A stretch of DNA of 64,000 bases from Clostridium cavendishii DSM 21758 (GCF_900141845.1 NZ_FQZB01000005.1:310001-374000); one strand, 5' to 3'. Shown: positions 31,556 to 41,261, counted from the first letter of the stretch. The notes: generated from the sequence alone by a model not told the origin. Program-made: numbers and translations.

Positions 31556-32701
31556 ATGGACAAGATTAAGATACTAATTGCTGATGATATTAAAGAAACA
31601 AGAGATGTTATAAAAAAGATACTTAGCTTACAAAAAGAAAATATTGAGGTAGTAGGAGAAGCTGATAATGGAGAAGAGGTACTTAAACTTATACCAAAAA
31701 TTAAACCGGATGTAGTTTTAATGGATATAAATATGCCTATATTAAATGGATTAGAAGCAACTGAAAGAATAACAACTGAGTATCCTTATGTAATGGTGAT
31801 TATAATGTCAGTGCAAGCTGAAAGTGAATATTTAAAGAAGGCAATGTTTCATGGAGCTAAAGAATATATAATAAAACCTTTTAATTATGATTCATTAATT
31901 GAAACTATAGAAACAACTTATCAAAAATATAAAACAAGACAAATAAATAGGGTAGAAGGTATAAGACAAACAAGAACTACAAAAATCATATCATTTTTTA
32001 GTTCGAAAGGTGGAGTTGGAAAATCAGTTTTATCAGTTAATACAGCACTTGTTTTAAGTAAAGCAGAAAATAAAAAAGTACTTCTTATAGATTTGGATTT
32101 ACAATTTGGTGATATAGGAATGTTAGTTAATCAATATAATCAAAAAAATATTTTTAATGCTGTAGAAGATGGACAAATAGATTCTTATGAAAAAATAAAA
32201 TCTTGTTTATATGAGTGTAACGGAAATCTTGACATATTGTTTGCTCCACCTAAACCGGAAACAGCAGAATATATAGTAAAGGAAAACATTGAAAATATAA
32301 TAAATTTAACCAAAAATCAATATGATGTAATTATTGTGGATACAGGTATAAATTTTAATGATATTACCCTTTATATTTTAGACGTATCAGAAAAAATATG
32401 TTTAGTTTCAACTTTGGATATTATAGCACTTAAAAATACAAAATTAGGGCTTGAAGTTATGGAATCGCTTGGATATGACAACCAAAAGGTCAAACTTGTT
32501 ATAAATAGATTTAATTCAAAGTATGGAATAAGTAAAAATGAAGTAGAGGATGCTTTCAAAAATGGTATTTTTGCAGTTATACCAGATGAGGAGAAGATAG
32601 TTATTAATTCAATAAATAAGGGAGAGCCTTTTTGTAATAATAACTATCAGAAATTAAAAATAGGGAAAGCAATAGAAATGATGTGCCAAAGCTTAATCTA
32701 A
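31556..32701 (+). CDS. TadZ/CpaE-like ATPase with receiver domain
   Basis: The 381-residue protein has an N-terminal receiver domain (Asp10, Asp11, Asp57 in 'VVLMDINMPI', Lys107 in 'IIKPF') and a C-terminal ParA/MinD-type ATPase with the deviant Walker A KGGVGKS at 151-157 and 'LLIDLDLQFGDIGML'. TadZ places the pilus machine at its site in the cell. Many TadZ receivers have lost the phosphoacceptor; here all key residues are present, so it may be phosphorylated. It lies 12 bases after the CpaB gene. Confidence 0.88.
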   Translation: MDKIKILIADDIKETRDVIKKILSLQKENIEVVGEADNGEEVLKLIPKIKPDVVLMDINMPILNGLEATERITTEYPYVMVIIMSVQAESEYLKKAMFHGAKEYIIKPFNYDSLIETIETTYQKYKTRQINRVEGIRQTRTTKIISFFSSKGGVGKSVLSVNTALVLSKAENKKVLLIDLDLQFGDIGMLVNQYNQKNIFNAVEDGQIDSYEKIKSCLYECNGNLDILFAPPKPETAEYIVKENIENIINLTKNQYDVIIVDTGINFNDITLYILDVSEKICLVSTLDIIALKNTKLGLEVMESLGYDNQKVKLVINRFNSKYGISKNEVEDAFKNGIFAVIPDEEKIVINSINKGEPFCNNNYQKLKIGKAIEMMCQSLI

Positions 32702-32717
32702 GAGGAGGGAGCAAAAA

Positions 32718-34070
32718 ATGTCTTTAATGAAAAGGTTAGAAGAGATAAATGGAGATAAAAAGATTAATAAACAAAATGAAAAACAAATAAATCCATATTA
32801 TGAATTAAAAACAAAAATTCAAAATAGAGTAATTGAAGAATTAGATATAGATTTTAATGAAATTCCTGATCAACTTGATATAGATTTCTCTGATCATAAT
32901 GAAGAATTAAAGCAAAAAATTGATTATATAGTAAGTAAAAATATAGAAGAAGAGTCACTTAATATGACTAATAATCAAAAGAAAAAATTAAAAGAAGAGT
33001 TATTAGATGAAATTATAGGTTTTGGTCCCATTACAGGTTTACTTACAGATAATAAGGTTACCGAAATAATGGTCAATGGTCCTAATCATGTATATATCGA
33101 AAAAAATGGGAAGCTGATACTTACTGATGCAAAATTTAAAAATGATAATCATGTACTTCATGTTATTAAAAAAATTGTTGCACCAATCGGAAGAAGAATA
33201 GATGAAAGTTCGCCTATGGTAGATGCAAGACTTCCTAATGGATCAAGAGTAAATGCAATAATCCCACCACTATCTCTTGATGGACCTTCAATTACAATAA
33301 GAAAATTTGCAGAAGATCCATTTAAAGTAGATGATTTAGTTAATTTTGACACACTTAATCCAAAGATGGCAGAATTCATAAAATGTTGTGTAGAGGGTAG
33401 GCTTAATATAGTTGTTTCAGGTGGAACTGGAAGTGGGAAAACTACTACATTAAATGTTCTATCTTCTTTTATACCAAATGATGAACGTATAGTAACTATA
33501 GAAGATGCTGCAGAGCTTCAGCTTTCGCAAGAACATGTTGTAAGACTTGAAACAAGACCTGCAAATGTGGAAGGAAAGGGAGAAATTGCAATAAGAGATT
33601 TAGTTAAGAATAGTCTAAGAATGCGTCCAGATAGAATTATTGTAGGAGAAGTTCGTTCTGGAGAAGCACTTGATATGCTTCAAGCTATGAATACTGGTCA
33701 TGATGGCTCTTTAACAACAGGACATGCTAACACTCCTAGAGATATGTTATCAAGAATTGAAACTATGGTACTTATGTCTGGTATGAATCTTCCTATTAAA
33801 GCTATTAGAGATCAAGTTTCATCAGCAATTAATTTAATAATTCAGCAATCAAGACTTATGGATGGAAGCAGAAAGATAACTCACATAACAGAGGTTCAAG
33901 GTATGGAAGGAGATACGATAATTCTTCAAGATATATTTAAATTTGAACAAAAAGGTGTTGATGTTAAAGGAAAGGTAAAAGGAGAATTTGTTTATACAGG
34001 TATTATGCCAAAGTTTGTGAAAAAGCTTAGAGAACAAGGAATAAATATACCACAAGATTTATTTAAGTAA
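32718..34070 (+). CDS. TadA/CpaF secretion ATPase
   Basis: The 450-residue hexameric motor has the TadA N-terminal domain ('GFGPITGLLTDNKVTEIMVN' from 101), Walker A GGTGSGKT at 235-242, the Asp box 'IVTIEDAAEL', Walker B-like 'DRIIVGEVR' from 305, and the His box 'GHDGSLTTGHAN'. It powers pilus extension, and perhaps retraction, from the cytoplasmic side. AGGAGGG precedes the ATG. The housekeeping role is clear; no missing residue was seen. Confidence 0.93.
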   Translation: MSLMKRLEEINGDKKINKQNEKQINPYYELKTKIQNRVIEELDIDFNEIPDQLDIDFSDHNEELKQKIDYIVSKNIEEESLNMTNNQKKKLKEELLDEIIGFGPITGLLTDNKVTEIMVNGPNHVYIEKNGKLILTDAKFKNDNHVLHVIKKIVAPIGRRIDESSPMVDARLPNGSRVNAIIPPLSLDGPSITIRKFAEDPFKVDDLVNFDTLNPKMAEFIKCCVEGRLNIVVSGGTGSGKTTTLNVLSSFIPNDERIVTIEDAAELQLSQEHVVRLETRPANVEGKGEIAIRDLVKNSLRMRPDRIIVGEVRSGEALDMLQAMNTGHDGSLTTGHANTPRDMLSRIETMVLMSGMNLPIKAIRDQVSSAINLIIQQSRLMDGSRKITHITEVQGMEGDTIILQDIFKFEQKGVDVKGKVKGEFVYTGIMPKFVKKLREQGINIPQDLFK

Positions 34071-34126
34071 GGCTATGAAGTTTGCATTTGGTAAGTCAAA
34101 GTTAAATGATATTTTTAAATTTCAAC

Positions 34127-34180
34127 TTAGTTAATGGAACTTACGTTGTAACAATACTTATGCGAATATATGAGTATAAT
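34127..34180. repeat. Diverged copy of the dispersed repeat between tadA and tadB
   Basis: TTAGTTAATGGAACTTACG resembles the start of the 40-bp element and the TTAGTTA in front of copy 1. After an 11-base spacer, ACTTATGCGAATATATGAG resembles its second half. Similarity is about 80 percent by eye, so this is an old copy or coincidence. Confidence 0.35.
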
Positions 34181-34206
34181 CTGACTTAAAAATGGGGGGA
34201 GAATTT

Positions 34207-35163
34207 ATGATAATTGTTATAATAATATCTTTATTTTTCTTAGTTTGGATAATTTTTAGCTTAATATTACTAAATATTTTTAATAAAGAAAAGGCAATTA
34301 ATAAACTTAAATATTTCGATAATGATTATATAATTAATAAAAAACTAAAAGATAATAAGAAAAATAGTATAGGCATATTAAAATTTATGGGTACGCTTAT
34401 ACCAAAGAGTATGTTAAATAAAGATAAAAAGCTTGAAAATCATCTTCTGAAAGCTGATTTACCTATTACAATAGAGGAGTTTTTAGTTATAAAGATACTC
34501 TCATCTTCAGTTCTTACTTTTTTAACTTTCACACTTTTTAAAGATTATTTTATTATGATTTTGGTATTTAGCTTAGTATGGAATTTACCAAGATTTGTAA
34601 TAGCAAAAAGAAAAAAGGATAGAATTAAACTTTTTGATAGTCAGTTAAATGAAGGGATAACCATAATTTCCAACTCTTTAAAGGCTGGTCATTCATTTTT
34701 ACAGGCTATAAAGGTCGTATCAGAAGAAACAAAGGATCCTTTTTCAAAGGAATTTAAAAAACTCCTTAAAGAGATGAGCTTAGGAATTTCTGAAGAGGAG
34801 GCTTTAAAAAACTTAATTATTAGAATTGAATCAGAGGATCTTAGACTTGTAGTGAATGCTATTTTAATACAAAAAGATATAGGGGGAAATTTATCAGAAA
34901 TATTAGATAATATATCAGAAACTATAAGAGAAAGGCAAAAGATAAAAAATGAGCTTAAAACATTAACAGCACAGGGGAAATTATCAGGTATTATTGTAGC
35001 GCTTATTCCAATTTTTCTAGGATTAACAATTTATCTTTTTAATAAAGAATATATGATATTACTATTTACTACATCTACTGGCTTGATTATGATAGTAGCG
35101 GCTATTTTAAATGAAGTTATTGGACTATTAATGATAAAGAAAATTATAAATATAGATATGTAA
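34207..35163 (+). CDS. TadB-like type II secretion F-domain protein
   Basis: The ATG at 34207 is chosen because GGGGGGAGAA, the ribosome site, covers an earlier ATG at 34192. The 318-residue inner-membrane protein has a first helix at the N-terminus, two helices around residues 95-130, the cytoplasmic F domain ('NEGITIISNSLKAGHSFLQA' to 'ERQKIKNELKTLTAQGKLSG') and two C-terminal helices. It is one of the two platform proteins that meet the TadA motor. A 136-base gap with a diverged repeat separates it from tadA. Confidence 0.88.
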   Translation: MIIVIIISLFFLVWIIFSLILLNIFNKEKAINKLKYFDNDYIINKKLKDNKKNSIGILKFMGTLIPKSMLNKDKKLENHLLKADLPITIEEFLVIKILSSSVLTFLTFTLFKDYFIMILVFSLVWNLPRFVIAKRKKDRIKLFDSQLNEGITIISNSLKAGHSFLQAIKVVSEETKDPFSKEFKKLLKEMSLGISEEEALKNLIIRIESEDLRLVVNAILIQKDIGGNLSEILDNISETIRERQKIKNELKTLTAQGKLSGIIVALIPIFLGLTIYLFNKEYMILLFTTSTGLIMIVAAILNEVIGLLMIKKIINIDM

Positions 35164-35180
35164 AGAAAGGAGAAAAATAT

Positions 35181-36095
35181 ATGCTATATATCTCAATTCT
35201 TATATTCTTTTTATCAATATTCTTTTTTTTATATAGTATATTATCTATTTTAAATAAAGACCAAATAAAAATTAAAAAAAGGCTTAATAATCTTAAGCAT
35301 ATTAATATGACAAATGAAAAAAAGCTAGAAAGGGAATCCTTTTTCGAAAGAATTATTTTACCTTTTTATAATGATTTTAGTCAAACATTATTAAAGATTA
35401 CTCCAAGGCATAAAAGAGAAATGATTAATAAAAAACTAGAAAGAGCAGGACTTTTAAAAAATATTAACATAGAAAAATGGTTATTTATTAGAAGTATTAT
35501 TATCTTATTTTCATCATTAATTATAGGAATAGTATCGTTTCTAGTTGAACCTAATATTATGAAGTCTTTAGTTCTTATAGTACTTGTTATAGTATCTATA
35601 AATGTCTTTTTAAATTTCTATTTAGCAAAGAAAATTCAAGATAGAAAAAAGAAATTGCTAAAGGATTTACCATATACTTTAGACTTAATTACAGTAAGTG
35701 TTGAAGCTGGATTATCATTTGATGGAGCTATAGCTAGAGTTATTAGTAATATAAATGGAGATCTTTGCGATGAATTTGCAAAGAGTCTTAAAGAGATTAG
35801 GATGGGAATAGAACGTAAATTAGCACTTAAGAATATGAGTGACCGTTGTGAGTTAAAGGAGATTTCAATGTTAATTACATCTTTAATACAAGCAGATGAA
35901 CTAGGAGTAAGCTTAAGTAGAGTACTTAGAATTGAATCTGCAAATTTAAGGGAACATAGAAAGCAAGTATCAAGGGAAAAAGCTATGAAGGCTCCTATCA
36001 AGATGTTATTTCCATTAATTTTCTTTATATTTCCTTCTATTTTTATAATTATACTTGGTCCAGCCGTTATAAAAATGATTAATATATTTGTTTAG
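35181..36095 (+). CDS. TadC-like type II secretion F-domain protein
   Basis: The 304-residue partner of TadB has the same plan: N-terminal helix, two helices near 100-140, the F domain with 'LPYTLDLITVSVEAGLSFDG' and 'ISMLITSLIQADELGVSLSR', and a final helix 'KMLFPLIFFIFPSIFIIILG', all typical of TadC. AAAGGAG precedes the ATG and it follows tadB by 17 bases. Confidence 0.9.
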   Translation: MLYISILIFFLSIFFFLYSILSILNKDQIKIKKRLNNLKHINMTNEKKLERESFFERIILPFYNDFSQTLLKITPRHKREMINKKLERAGLLKNINIEKWLFIRSIIILFSSLIIGIVSFLVEPNIMKSLVLIVLVIVSINVFLNFYLAKKIQDRKKKLLKDLPYTLDLITVSVEAGLSFDGAIARVISNINGDLCDEFAKSLKEIRMGIERKLALKNMSDRCELKEISMLITSLIQADELGVSLSRVLRIESANLREHRKQVSREKAMKAPIKMLFPLIFFIFPSIFIIILGPAVIKMINIFV

Positions 36096-36106
36096 GAGTG
36101 ATAAAG

Positions 36107-36448
36107 GTGGTTAAAAATTTATTATACCAATCAAAAGTTATATCAGAAATATTTATAGCGGATAGCTTTATAAAAAGATTTTTAGGTCTTATGTTTCGTA
36201 AAAATCCACACCATGAAGCAATTTTAATTAAACCTTGTAATAGTATTCATACGTTTTTTATGAATTTTGATATTGATGTATTATTCATAAATGAAAACAT
36301 GGAAGTGATAAAAAAAACAGATGCTCTTAAGCCAGGAAAAGTTGTATTTCCACAAAAAAAATGTAAAATGATTATAGAAGGAAGAGTAGGAATATTTAAA
36401 GACATTAAGGTTGGAGAAAAACTTGAAATACTAAGCAATATACAGTGA
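36107..36448 (+). CDS. DUF192 family protein
   Basis: The start is taken as the GTG at 36107, eight bases after AGGAG; a GTG at 36098 overlaps that site. The 113-residue protein has the DUF192 core ('FIKRFLGLMFRKNP', 'NSIHTFFMNFDIDVLFIN', 'ALKPGKVVFP'), a small beta-barrel whose function is not established. Unlike many members it shows no signal peptide. DUF192 genes often lie at the end of Tad loci in Firmicutes, as here, two codons from tadC, which hints at a pilus-related task. The locus ends with a terminator. Confidence 0.8.
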   Translation: MVKNLLYQSKVISEIFIADSFIKRFLGLMFRKNPHHEAILIKPCNSIHTFFMNFDIDVLFINENMEVIKKTDALKPGKVVFPQKKCKMIIEGRVGIFKDIKVGEKLEILSNIQ

Positions 36449-36482
36449 ATATTTATATTAAGATATACTTTACTTATAGTAT

Positions 36483-36529
36483 AAAACTACTTATTAAAAT
36501 GCTAAAGGCATCTTGGTAAGTAGTTTTTA
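36483..36529 (+). terminator. Terminator of the pilus assembly operon
   Basis: AAAACTACTTA pairs with TAAGTAGTTTT, with an inner ATGC/GCAT stem, followed by T. Confidence 0.85.
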
Positions 36530-36616
36530 TAATATTAAAAAGTATAACGAGTATTTGGAACTTAATATTAAGATATAGTATAATAAAAATTGTAAATTTA
36601 GTTATCAGGAGGAAAA

Positions 36617-37294
36617 ATGGAGATTTTATTGATAGAGGATGATATAAAGTTAAAAAGGTACATTAGTGAATATTTAGAAGCTTATGATTATAGTGTTACT
36701 ACAATTGAAGACTTTAATACTGTAATGGAGACTGTAAATGAAGTTAGTCCAAATTTAATAGTTTTAGATATTAATTTACCTAAGTTTGATGGTTTTTATT
36801 TCTTAAAACTTATAAGAAAATCATATAATACACCTATAATAATACTTTCAGCGAGAAGTGATGAAGGAGAGCAAATACGTGGAATGGAACTTGGTGCTGA
36901 TGATTATGTAACTAAACCTTTTAGTGTAGGAATTTTACTTGCTAAGATTAATGCTTTATTAAGACGTGTATGTGAATATAGTGAGGTAGAGAATGAATGC
37001 CAAGGCGAATTGTTTTTAATTCATGAAAGTATGAAGTTAAAGTATAAAGATCAAATTATAGAGCTTACAAAAAATGAATATAGAATACTAAATATACTGA
37101 TAAAAAATACTGGAAAAGTTGTTACAAGGGAAGATATGTTAGAAGCTTTATGGGATGATACAGTTTTTGTTGATGATAATACTTTAACAGTCAATATGAC
37201 AAGGGTTAAAAAGAGATTAAGTGACTTAGGTATAAATAATGTTATTGTAACTAAAAGAGGTGTAGGTTATGTCTTTAATGGAATTGATAGTTAA
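36617..37294 (+). CDS. BceR-like OmpR-family response regulator
   Basis: The 225-residue protein has a receiver domain (Asp8, Asp9, phosphoacceptor Asp51 in 'LIVLDINLPKFDG', Lys in 'VTKPF') and a C-terminal winged helix ('ELTKNEYRILNILIKNTGKV' onward). It forms a pair with the kinase whose gene overlaps its end, and the layout with a BceAB-type transporter identifies a peptide antibiotic sensing module. Its likely target is the direct repeat at 38295-38310 in front of the transporter genes. Confidence 0.9.
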   Translation: MEILLIEDDIKLKRYISEYLEAYDYSVTTIEDFNTVMETVNEVSPNLIVLDINLPKFDGFYFLKLIRKSYNTPIIILSARSDEGEQIRGMELGADDYVTKPFSVGILLAKINALLRRVCEYSEVENECQGELFLIHESMKLKYKDQIIELTKNEYRILNILIKNTGKVVTREDMLEALWDDTVFVDDNTLTVNMTRVKKRLSDLGINNVIVTKRGVGYVFNGIDS

Positions 37295-38270
37295 AGTATT
37301 AAAGATAAAAAAGAGAGATTTTATAGCACTTTTTATAAATTCTTCATTGTTAATATTGTTTTATCTTTTGTTATTTGAAAATAGTGAGATAGTATATCCA
37401 GTTTTATTAAGTAGTTCAGTAATATTAGTATATTTTATATTTGAAACTATAAATTATAGAAATTTTTTGGAAAAGCTTGAAGATAGTAAGAAAAGTCCTA
37501 ATTATAGAAATAATAAAGTTAATGCTAATGAGATGGAAATATTAAGTGTAATAAAAGAAATACATAATGACTATCTTAATAGAATATATTCGCTAGATCA
37601 AAGCATAAAGGATAGATATACTTTGTTTTCAAAGTGGATTCATAATATGAAGACTTCAATAACTGTAATAGATTTGGCTTGTGAAAAAAGTGCTCTGAAT
37701 GGAGAAAATAATAAGTGCATGGAAGATATAAAGGAAGAAAATGCTACGCTTAAAAAGAATTTAGAAGAATGTTTAAATATTTTAAGATTAGATGACTTTT
37801 CAAGAGATTATATGACAGATTCTTGTAATCTCAGAATGATTATTAATGAAATAGTTAATGCAAAAAAAAGAGATTTTATATATAAAGGGGTATTTCCTAA
37901 GGTAGACATAGATGAGAGTATTTATGTTTATACCGATAAAAAATGGTTTTCTTATATGATAGAACAGATAATATCTAATGCTATAAAATATTCTAATGGT
38001 CATAGTGGAAGTTCTGTAAATATAAAAACTAATAAAGTTAAAAATAAAATAGAATTGATAATTGAGGATGAAGGCATAGGTATTAGTAAAGAAGATTTAC
38101 CTAGAGTATTTGATCCATTCTTTACTGGAAATAACGGAAGAAAAGAAAGAAGTGCTACAGGAATAGGACTTTATATGGTAAAAATTATAGCGAATAAACT
38201 TGGACATGTTGTTGAAATTGATTCAGAATTAGGAGACAAAACACAGGTTAAAATAATACTTAATAATTAG
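37269..38270 (+). CDS. BceS-like intramembrane-sensing histidine kinase
   Basis: The 333-residue kinase has two N-terminal membrane helices (about 20-37 and 42-60) with almost no outside loop, the mark of BceS-type kinases that take their signal from the transporter rather than from a ligand. The phosphoacceptor is His125 in 'KWIHNMKTSI'; the N-box 'ISNAIKYSNG' and G-boxes 'DEGIGIS' and 'GIGLYMVK' follow. Its start lies inside the end of the response regulator gene. An in-frame ATG three codons later is an alternative start. Confidence 0.88.
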   Translation: MSLMELIVKVLKIKKRDFIALFINSSLLILFYLLLFENSEIVYPVLLSSSVILVYFIFETINYRNFLEKLEDSKKSPNYRNNKVNANEMEILSVIKEIHNDYLNRIYSLDQSIKDRYTLFSKWIHNMKTSITVIDLACEKSALNGENNKCMEDIKEENATLKKNLEECLNILRLDDFSRDYMTDSCNLRMIINEIVNAKKRDFIYKGVFPKVDIDESIYVYTDKKWFSYMIEQIISNAIKYSNGHSGSSVNIKTNKVKNKIELIIEDEGIGISKEDLPRVFDPFFTGNNGRKERSATGIGLYMVKIIANKLGHVVEIDSELGDKTQVKIILNN

Positions 38271-38294
38271 AGGGTTATTTAAAGCTTTCAAGAA

Positions 38295-38348
38295 TGTAAG
38301 ATTATGTAAGGTGAATCCATTTCAGTATTACAGAGTCCTTTTTATAAT
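38295..38348 (+). promoter_or_regulatory. Promoter and direct-repeat operator of the BceAB-type genes
   Basis: TGTAAG occurs at 38295-38300 and again at 38305-38310, exactly ten bases apart, the spacing expected for a tandem OmpR-type dimer. A -10 box TATAAT is at 38343-38348, while the -35 place (38320-38325) is poor. This fits activation by the BceR-like regulator. Confidence 0.6.
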
Positions 38349-38417
38349 AAGATTATAGTTTGAGTTTATATTTATTAGCTCATAATGTTAATCTTTAAAG
38401 AAGAGAGGTATAGTGAA

Positions 38418-39173
38418 GTGGATATTTTAAGAGTAAATAATTTAACAAAGGTTTATAATTCCTATAAAGGAGCAAAAGAAGTAGTAGCATTGGATGCTAT
38501 AAGTTTAAACGTTAGTAAAGGTGAGTTTGTTGGTATAATGGGACCAAGTGGAAGTGGCAAAACTACACTACTTAATATACTTTCAGGAGTTGATAAGAGT
38601 ACTTCGGGAGAGGTGATTATAAGTAATAAAGATATTAGTAAAATGAAAAAGGACGAGTTAGCCTTATTTAGAAGGACTAATATAGGTTATATATTTCAAG
38701 ATTTTAATTTATTAGATAGTTTAACCTTACAGGAAAATATAGCTCTTCCTCTTATTTTAGATAAGGTAGAACCAAAGGATATTAATAAAAGAGTTCTTAA
38801 TCTTATGTCTTTTTTTGATATAGAAGATCTAAATAAAAAGTATCCATATCATATTTCAGGAGGTCAGAAACAAAGGGTAGCAGCTGCAAGAGCATTAATT
38901 AACAACCCAAGTATAATATTTGCAGATGAACCAACTGGAAATCTTGATTCAAAATCATCTAATAATATAATGCAAACAATAAGTAGAATGAATAAAGAAA
39001 TTGATAGTACTGTTTTAATGGTAACTCATGATCCATTTGCAGCATCATTTTGTAAGAGAATTATATTTATTAAAGATGGAAAAATAAAAATGGAAATAAC
39101 ATCAAATGGCGACAGGAAAAGGTTTTTTGATAAAATATTAGAGGTTCAAAGTGTTATAGGAGGGGATAACTAA
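38418..39173 (+). CDS. BceA-like ABC transporter ATP-binding protein
   Basis: The GTG at 38418, nine bases after AGAGAGG, gives the family's usual opening 'MDILRVNNLTKVY'; an upstream ATG at 38385 has no ribosome site. The 251-residue ATPase has Walker A GPSGSGKT, Q-loop 'IFQDFNLLDSLT', signature 'SGGQKQR', Walker B 'IIFADEPTGNLD' and H-loop 'VTHD'. It drives the large permease encoded next, in a module that removes peptide antibiotics such as bacitracin from lipid carriers. The substrate here is unknown. Confidence 0.9.
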   Translation: MDILRVNNLTKVYNSYKGAKEVVALDAISLNVSKGEFVGIMGPSGSGKTTLLNILSGVDKSTSGEVIISNKDISKMKKDELALFRRTNIGYIFQDFNLLDSLTLQENIALPLILDKVEPKDINKRVLNLMSFFDIEDLNKKYPYHISGGQKQRVAAARALINNPSIIFADEPTGNLDSKSSNNIMQTISRMNKEIDSTVLMVTHDPFAASFCKRIIFIKDGKIKMEITSNGDRKRFFDKILEVQSVIGGDN

Positions 39174-41251
39174 TGACTTTCTCTTCTATAATAAGAAAAA
39201 ATTTTATTCATAATTTTAATAAGTATATTTCTTTTTATTTTGTTAATTCATTGATTGTAGCTATGCTATTTATGTATGGTAGTTTAGCATTTAACAGAAT
39301 CATATTAGAAAACTCGTATAAAACATCTTTAGATAAGGTTGTAAATACTTCTTTAATGGGACTAATAATATTTTCCATAATTTTCATAACATATACTAAT
39401 GTAGCTTTTTTGAAAAATAGAGGTAAAGAGTTTGGGATGTATATGACCTTAGGTATGACAACAAAGGACTTAAGTAGACTTATTATAGTGGAGAACTTAG
39501 GAATAATGCTATCCGCAGCAGGAACAGGGATTTTGTTTGGAGTACTATTTGGAAGGTTGTTTTATATGGGGCTAAATAAAATATTAAAGATAACTCCAGT
39601 TCCTTATGAACTGAATTATAAAAGTTTTTTATTGAGTTTAGGTGTTTTTATATTAATATTTTTAGCTAATGTTATATTCAATATGATTTATATAAGAAGG
39701 GTATCTATAATAAATGTTATAAAATCATCAAAGAAAAAGGAAATAGGTAAATCAAATATTATTTTAGGAATAGTAGCATTAATATTATTAGTAGTATCGA
39801 TTTATTGTGTTCCTAAAACATTATTAAAAGAAATATTTAAGGACCAGCAATATATAATTTGGGTATTTATAAGTTTAACTATAATATGTCCATATATTTT
39901 AATAGGCTCTCTTATATCAATAGTAAAAAATATACTAAGTAAGTTTCCTAGGACTTACAATAAAAATATACTTGTACTTTCAAATTTATCACATAGATTT
40001 TTAGCATATAAAAATGTTTTATATATGCTTTCATTATTAGTAGCTGGAGCTATGTTTTTTGTAGGTTTTAGTTATTCACTATATACTGCAACTAGGGAAT
40101 ATGTGGAGAAAGATCGCCCATATGATATTTTTTTTGTTGAAACAAATGAGTATAATAAGGTAAAAAAAGATGATGTAGAAGAGGTTATAAAAAAAAATAA
40201 TGGTGTTGTAAAAGATTATAAAGTATTAGAACAGTTAGCAGTGCCTAGTTTTATAATTGAAGATTCAAAATTATCTTTAAATAGTGGTAAAGATTCTGTT
40301 ATAAGTGAAACAAATTATAATAAGCATATGGGAACTAATATAGATATTAAGCCTAATGAGGCTATGTATATAACAGTAGTTAATGAAAAAATGGAATTTG
40401 AGCAACCAACAGTTATTTTGGCTACAATTAACAAGACGGATTTAGAAAAAGTTAAAAACAATCCAAAAGTCAAAAATAATAAGATAAGTAAAGAAGAGTT
40501 TCAAAATATAATAGGACAAACCACGTCTTTATATTTAGATAAGAAAAATATAGAAGTAAAGAAAGGTGTTCCTTTTACAAATTTCGCGTATAATAGTCAA
40601 TATTTATCGTTAAACGCGCTTGTATTAGATGATGAAGATTATAATAAACTAAAAAATAATTTACCTGCTTCATCAGTGGAAAAAACACATTTATTAAATG
40701 TTAAAAATGGTGATGATTCATTTAAAGGGTTAGTAAATTACTTAAGAGATGATAATGGATTAGATTATTCATATTGGAGAGAAGGCACAATTTCAAATGA
40801 AACTTTAAAAGGTGAAAGAGGTATTAAAGAGTGTTACAGACCAGTATATAATGAAGAATTAATAAGATTACAGTTAAATAGAAATGGGCTTATATTCTTT
40901 ACAATGATATTTATAGGTGCATTGTTTGTAATATCTAATGGAGTGGTACTTTATTATAAAGTATTATCAGATATAGATAGTGAAATGGAAAGAATAGAAT
41001 CATTAAATAGAATAGGTGTCAAAGAAAAAGAACTTAAGTCTACAATAAGTAAAGAATTAGGAATAACCTTCTTTATACCAATGCTTGTAGGTGGAGGACT
41101 TGGGACATACTATTTATATGTATTATCTTCTAATACAGGAATAGTAGAGTTATTAATGCAAAAGGCATTTTTAGTTTTAGGATTAGGTGTAATAGTTCAA
41201 TTTATATTTTATTTAATAAGCAGAGAGAAATATATAAAAGAAGTTATATAA
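39173..41251 (+). CDS. BceB-like ABC transporter permease
   Basis: The 692-residue membrane protein has the FtsX-type domain with helices around 20-40, 60-80, 105-130 and 150-175, then further helices around 195-215, 230-250 and 285-305. A large outside domain (about 305-580) and three final helices follow. This ten-helix plan with an extracellular domain of some 200 or more residues between helices seven and eight is that of BceB, which senses and detoxifies peptide antibiotics and signals to BceS. Its ATG shares one base with the stop of the ATPase gene. Confidence 0.88.
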   Translation: MTFSSIIRKNFIHNFNKYISFYFVNSLIVAMLFMYGSLAFNRIILENSYKTSLDKVVNTSLMGLIIFSIIFITYTNVAFLKNRGKEFGMYMTLGMTTKDLSRLIIVENLGIMLSAAGTGILFGVLFGRLFYMGLNKILKITPVPYELNYKSFLLSLGVFILIFLANVIFNMIYIRRVSIINVIKSSKKKEIGKSNIILGIVALILLVVSIYCVPKTLLKEIFKDQQYIIWVFISLTIICPYILIGSLISIVKNILSKFPRTYNKNILVLSNLSHRFLAYKNVLYMLSLLVAGAMFFVGFSYSLYTATREYVEKDRPYDIFFVETNEYNKVKKDDVEEVIKKNNGVVKDYKVLEQLAVPSFIIEDSKLSLNSGKDSVISETNYNKHMGTNIDIKPNEAMYITVVNEKMEFEQPTVILATINKTDLEKVKNNPKVKNNKISKEEFQNIIGQTTSLYLDKKNIEVKKGVPFTNFAYNSQYLSLNALVLDDEDYNKLKNNLPASSVEKTHLLNVKNGDDSFKGLVNYLRDDNGLDYSYWREGTISNETLKGERGIKECYRPVYNEELIRLQLNRNGLIFFTMIFIGALFVISNGVVLYYKVLSDIDSEMERIESLNRIGVKEKELKSTISKELGITFFIPMLVGGGLGTYYLYVLSSNTGIVELLMQKAFLVLGLGVIVQFIFYLISREKYIKEVI

Positions 41252-41261
41252 AAATATTTGT

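Noticed and set aside
35636..36001. Minus-strand open frame of 121 codons
   Set aside because: It is antisense to tadC, which has clear family features and a ribosome site.
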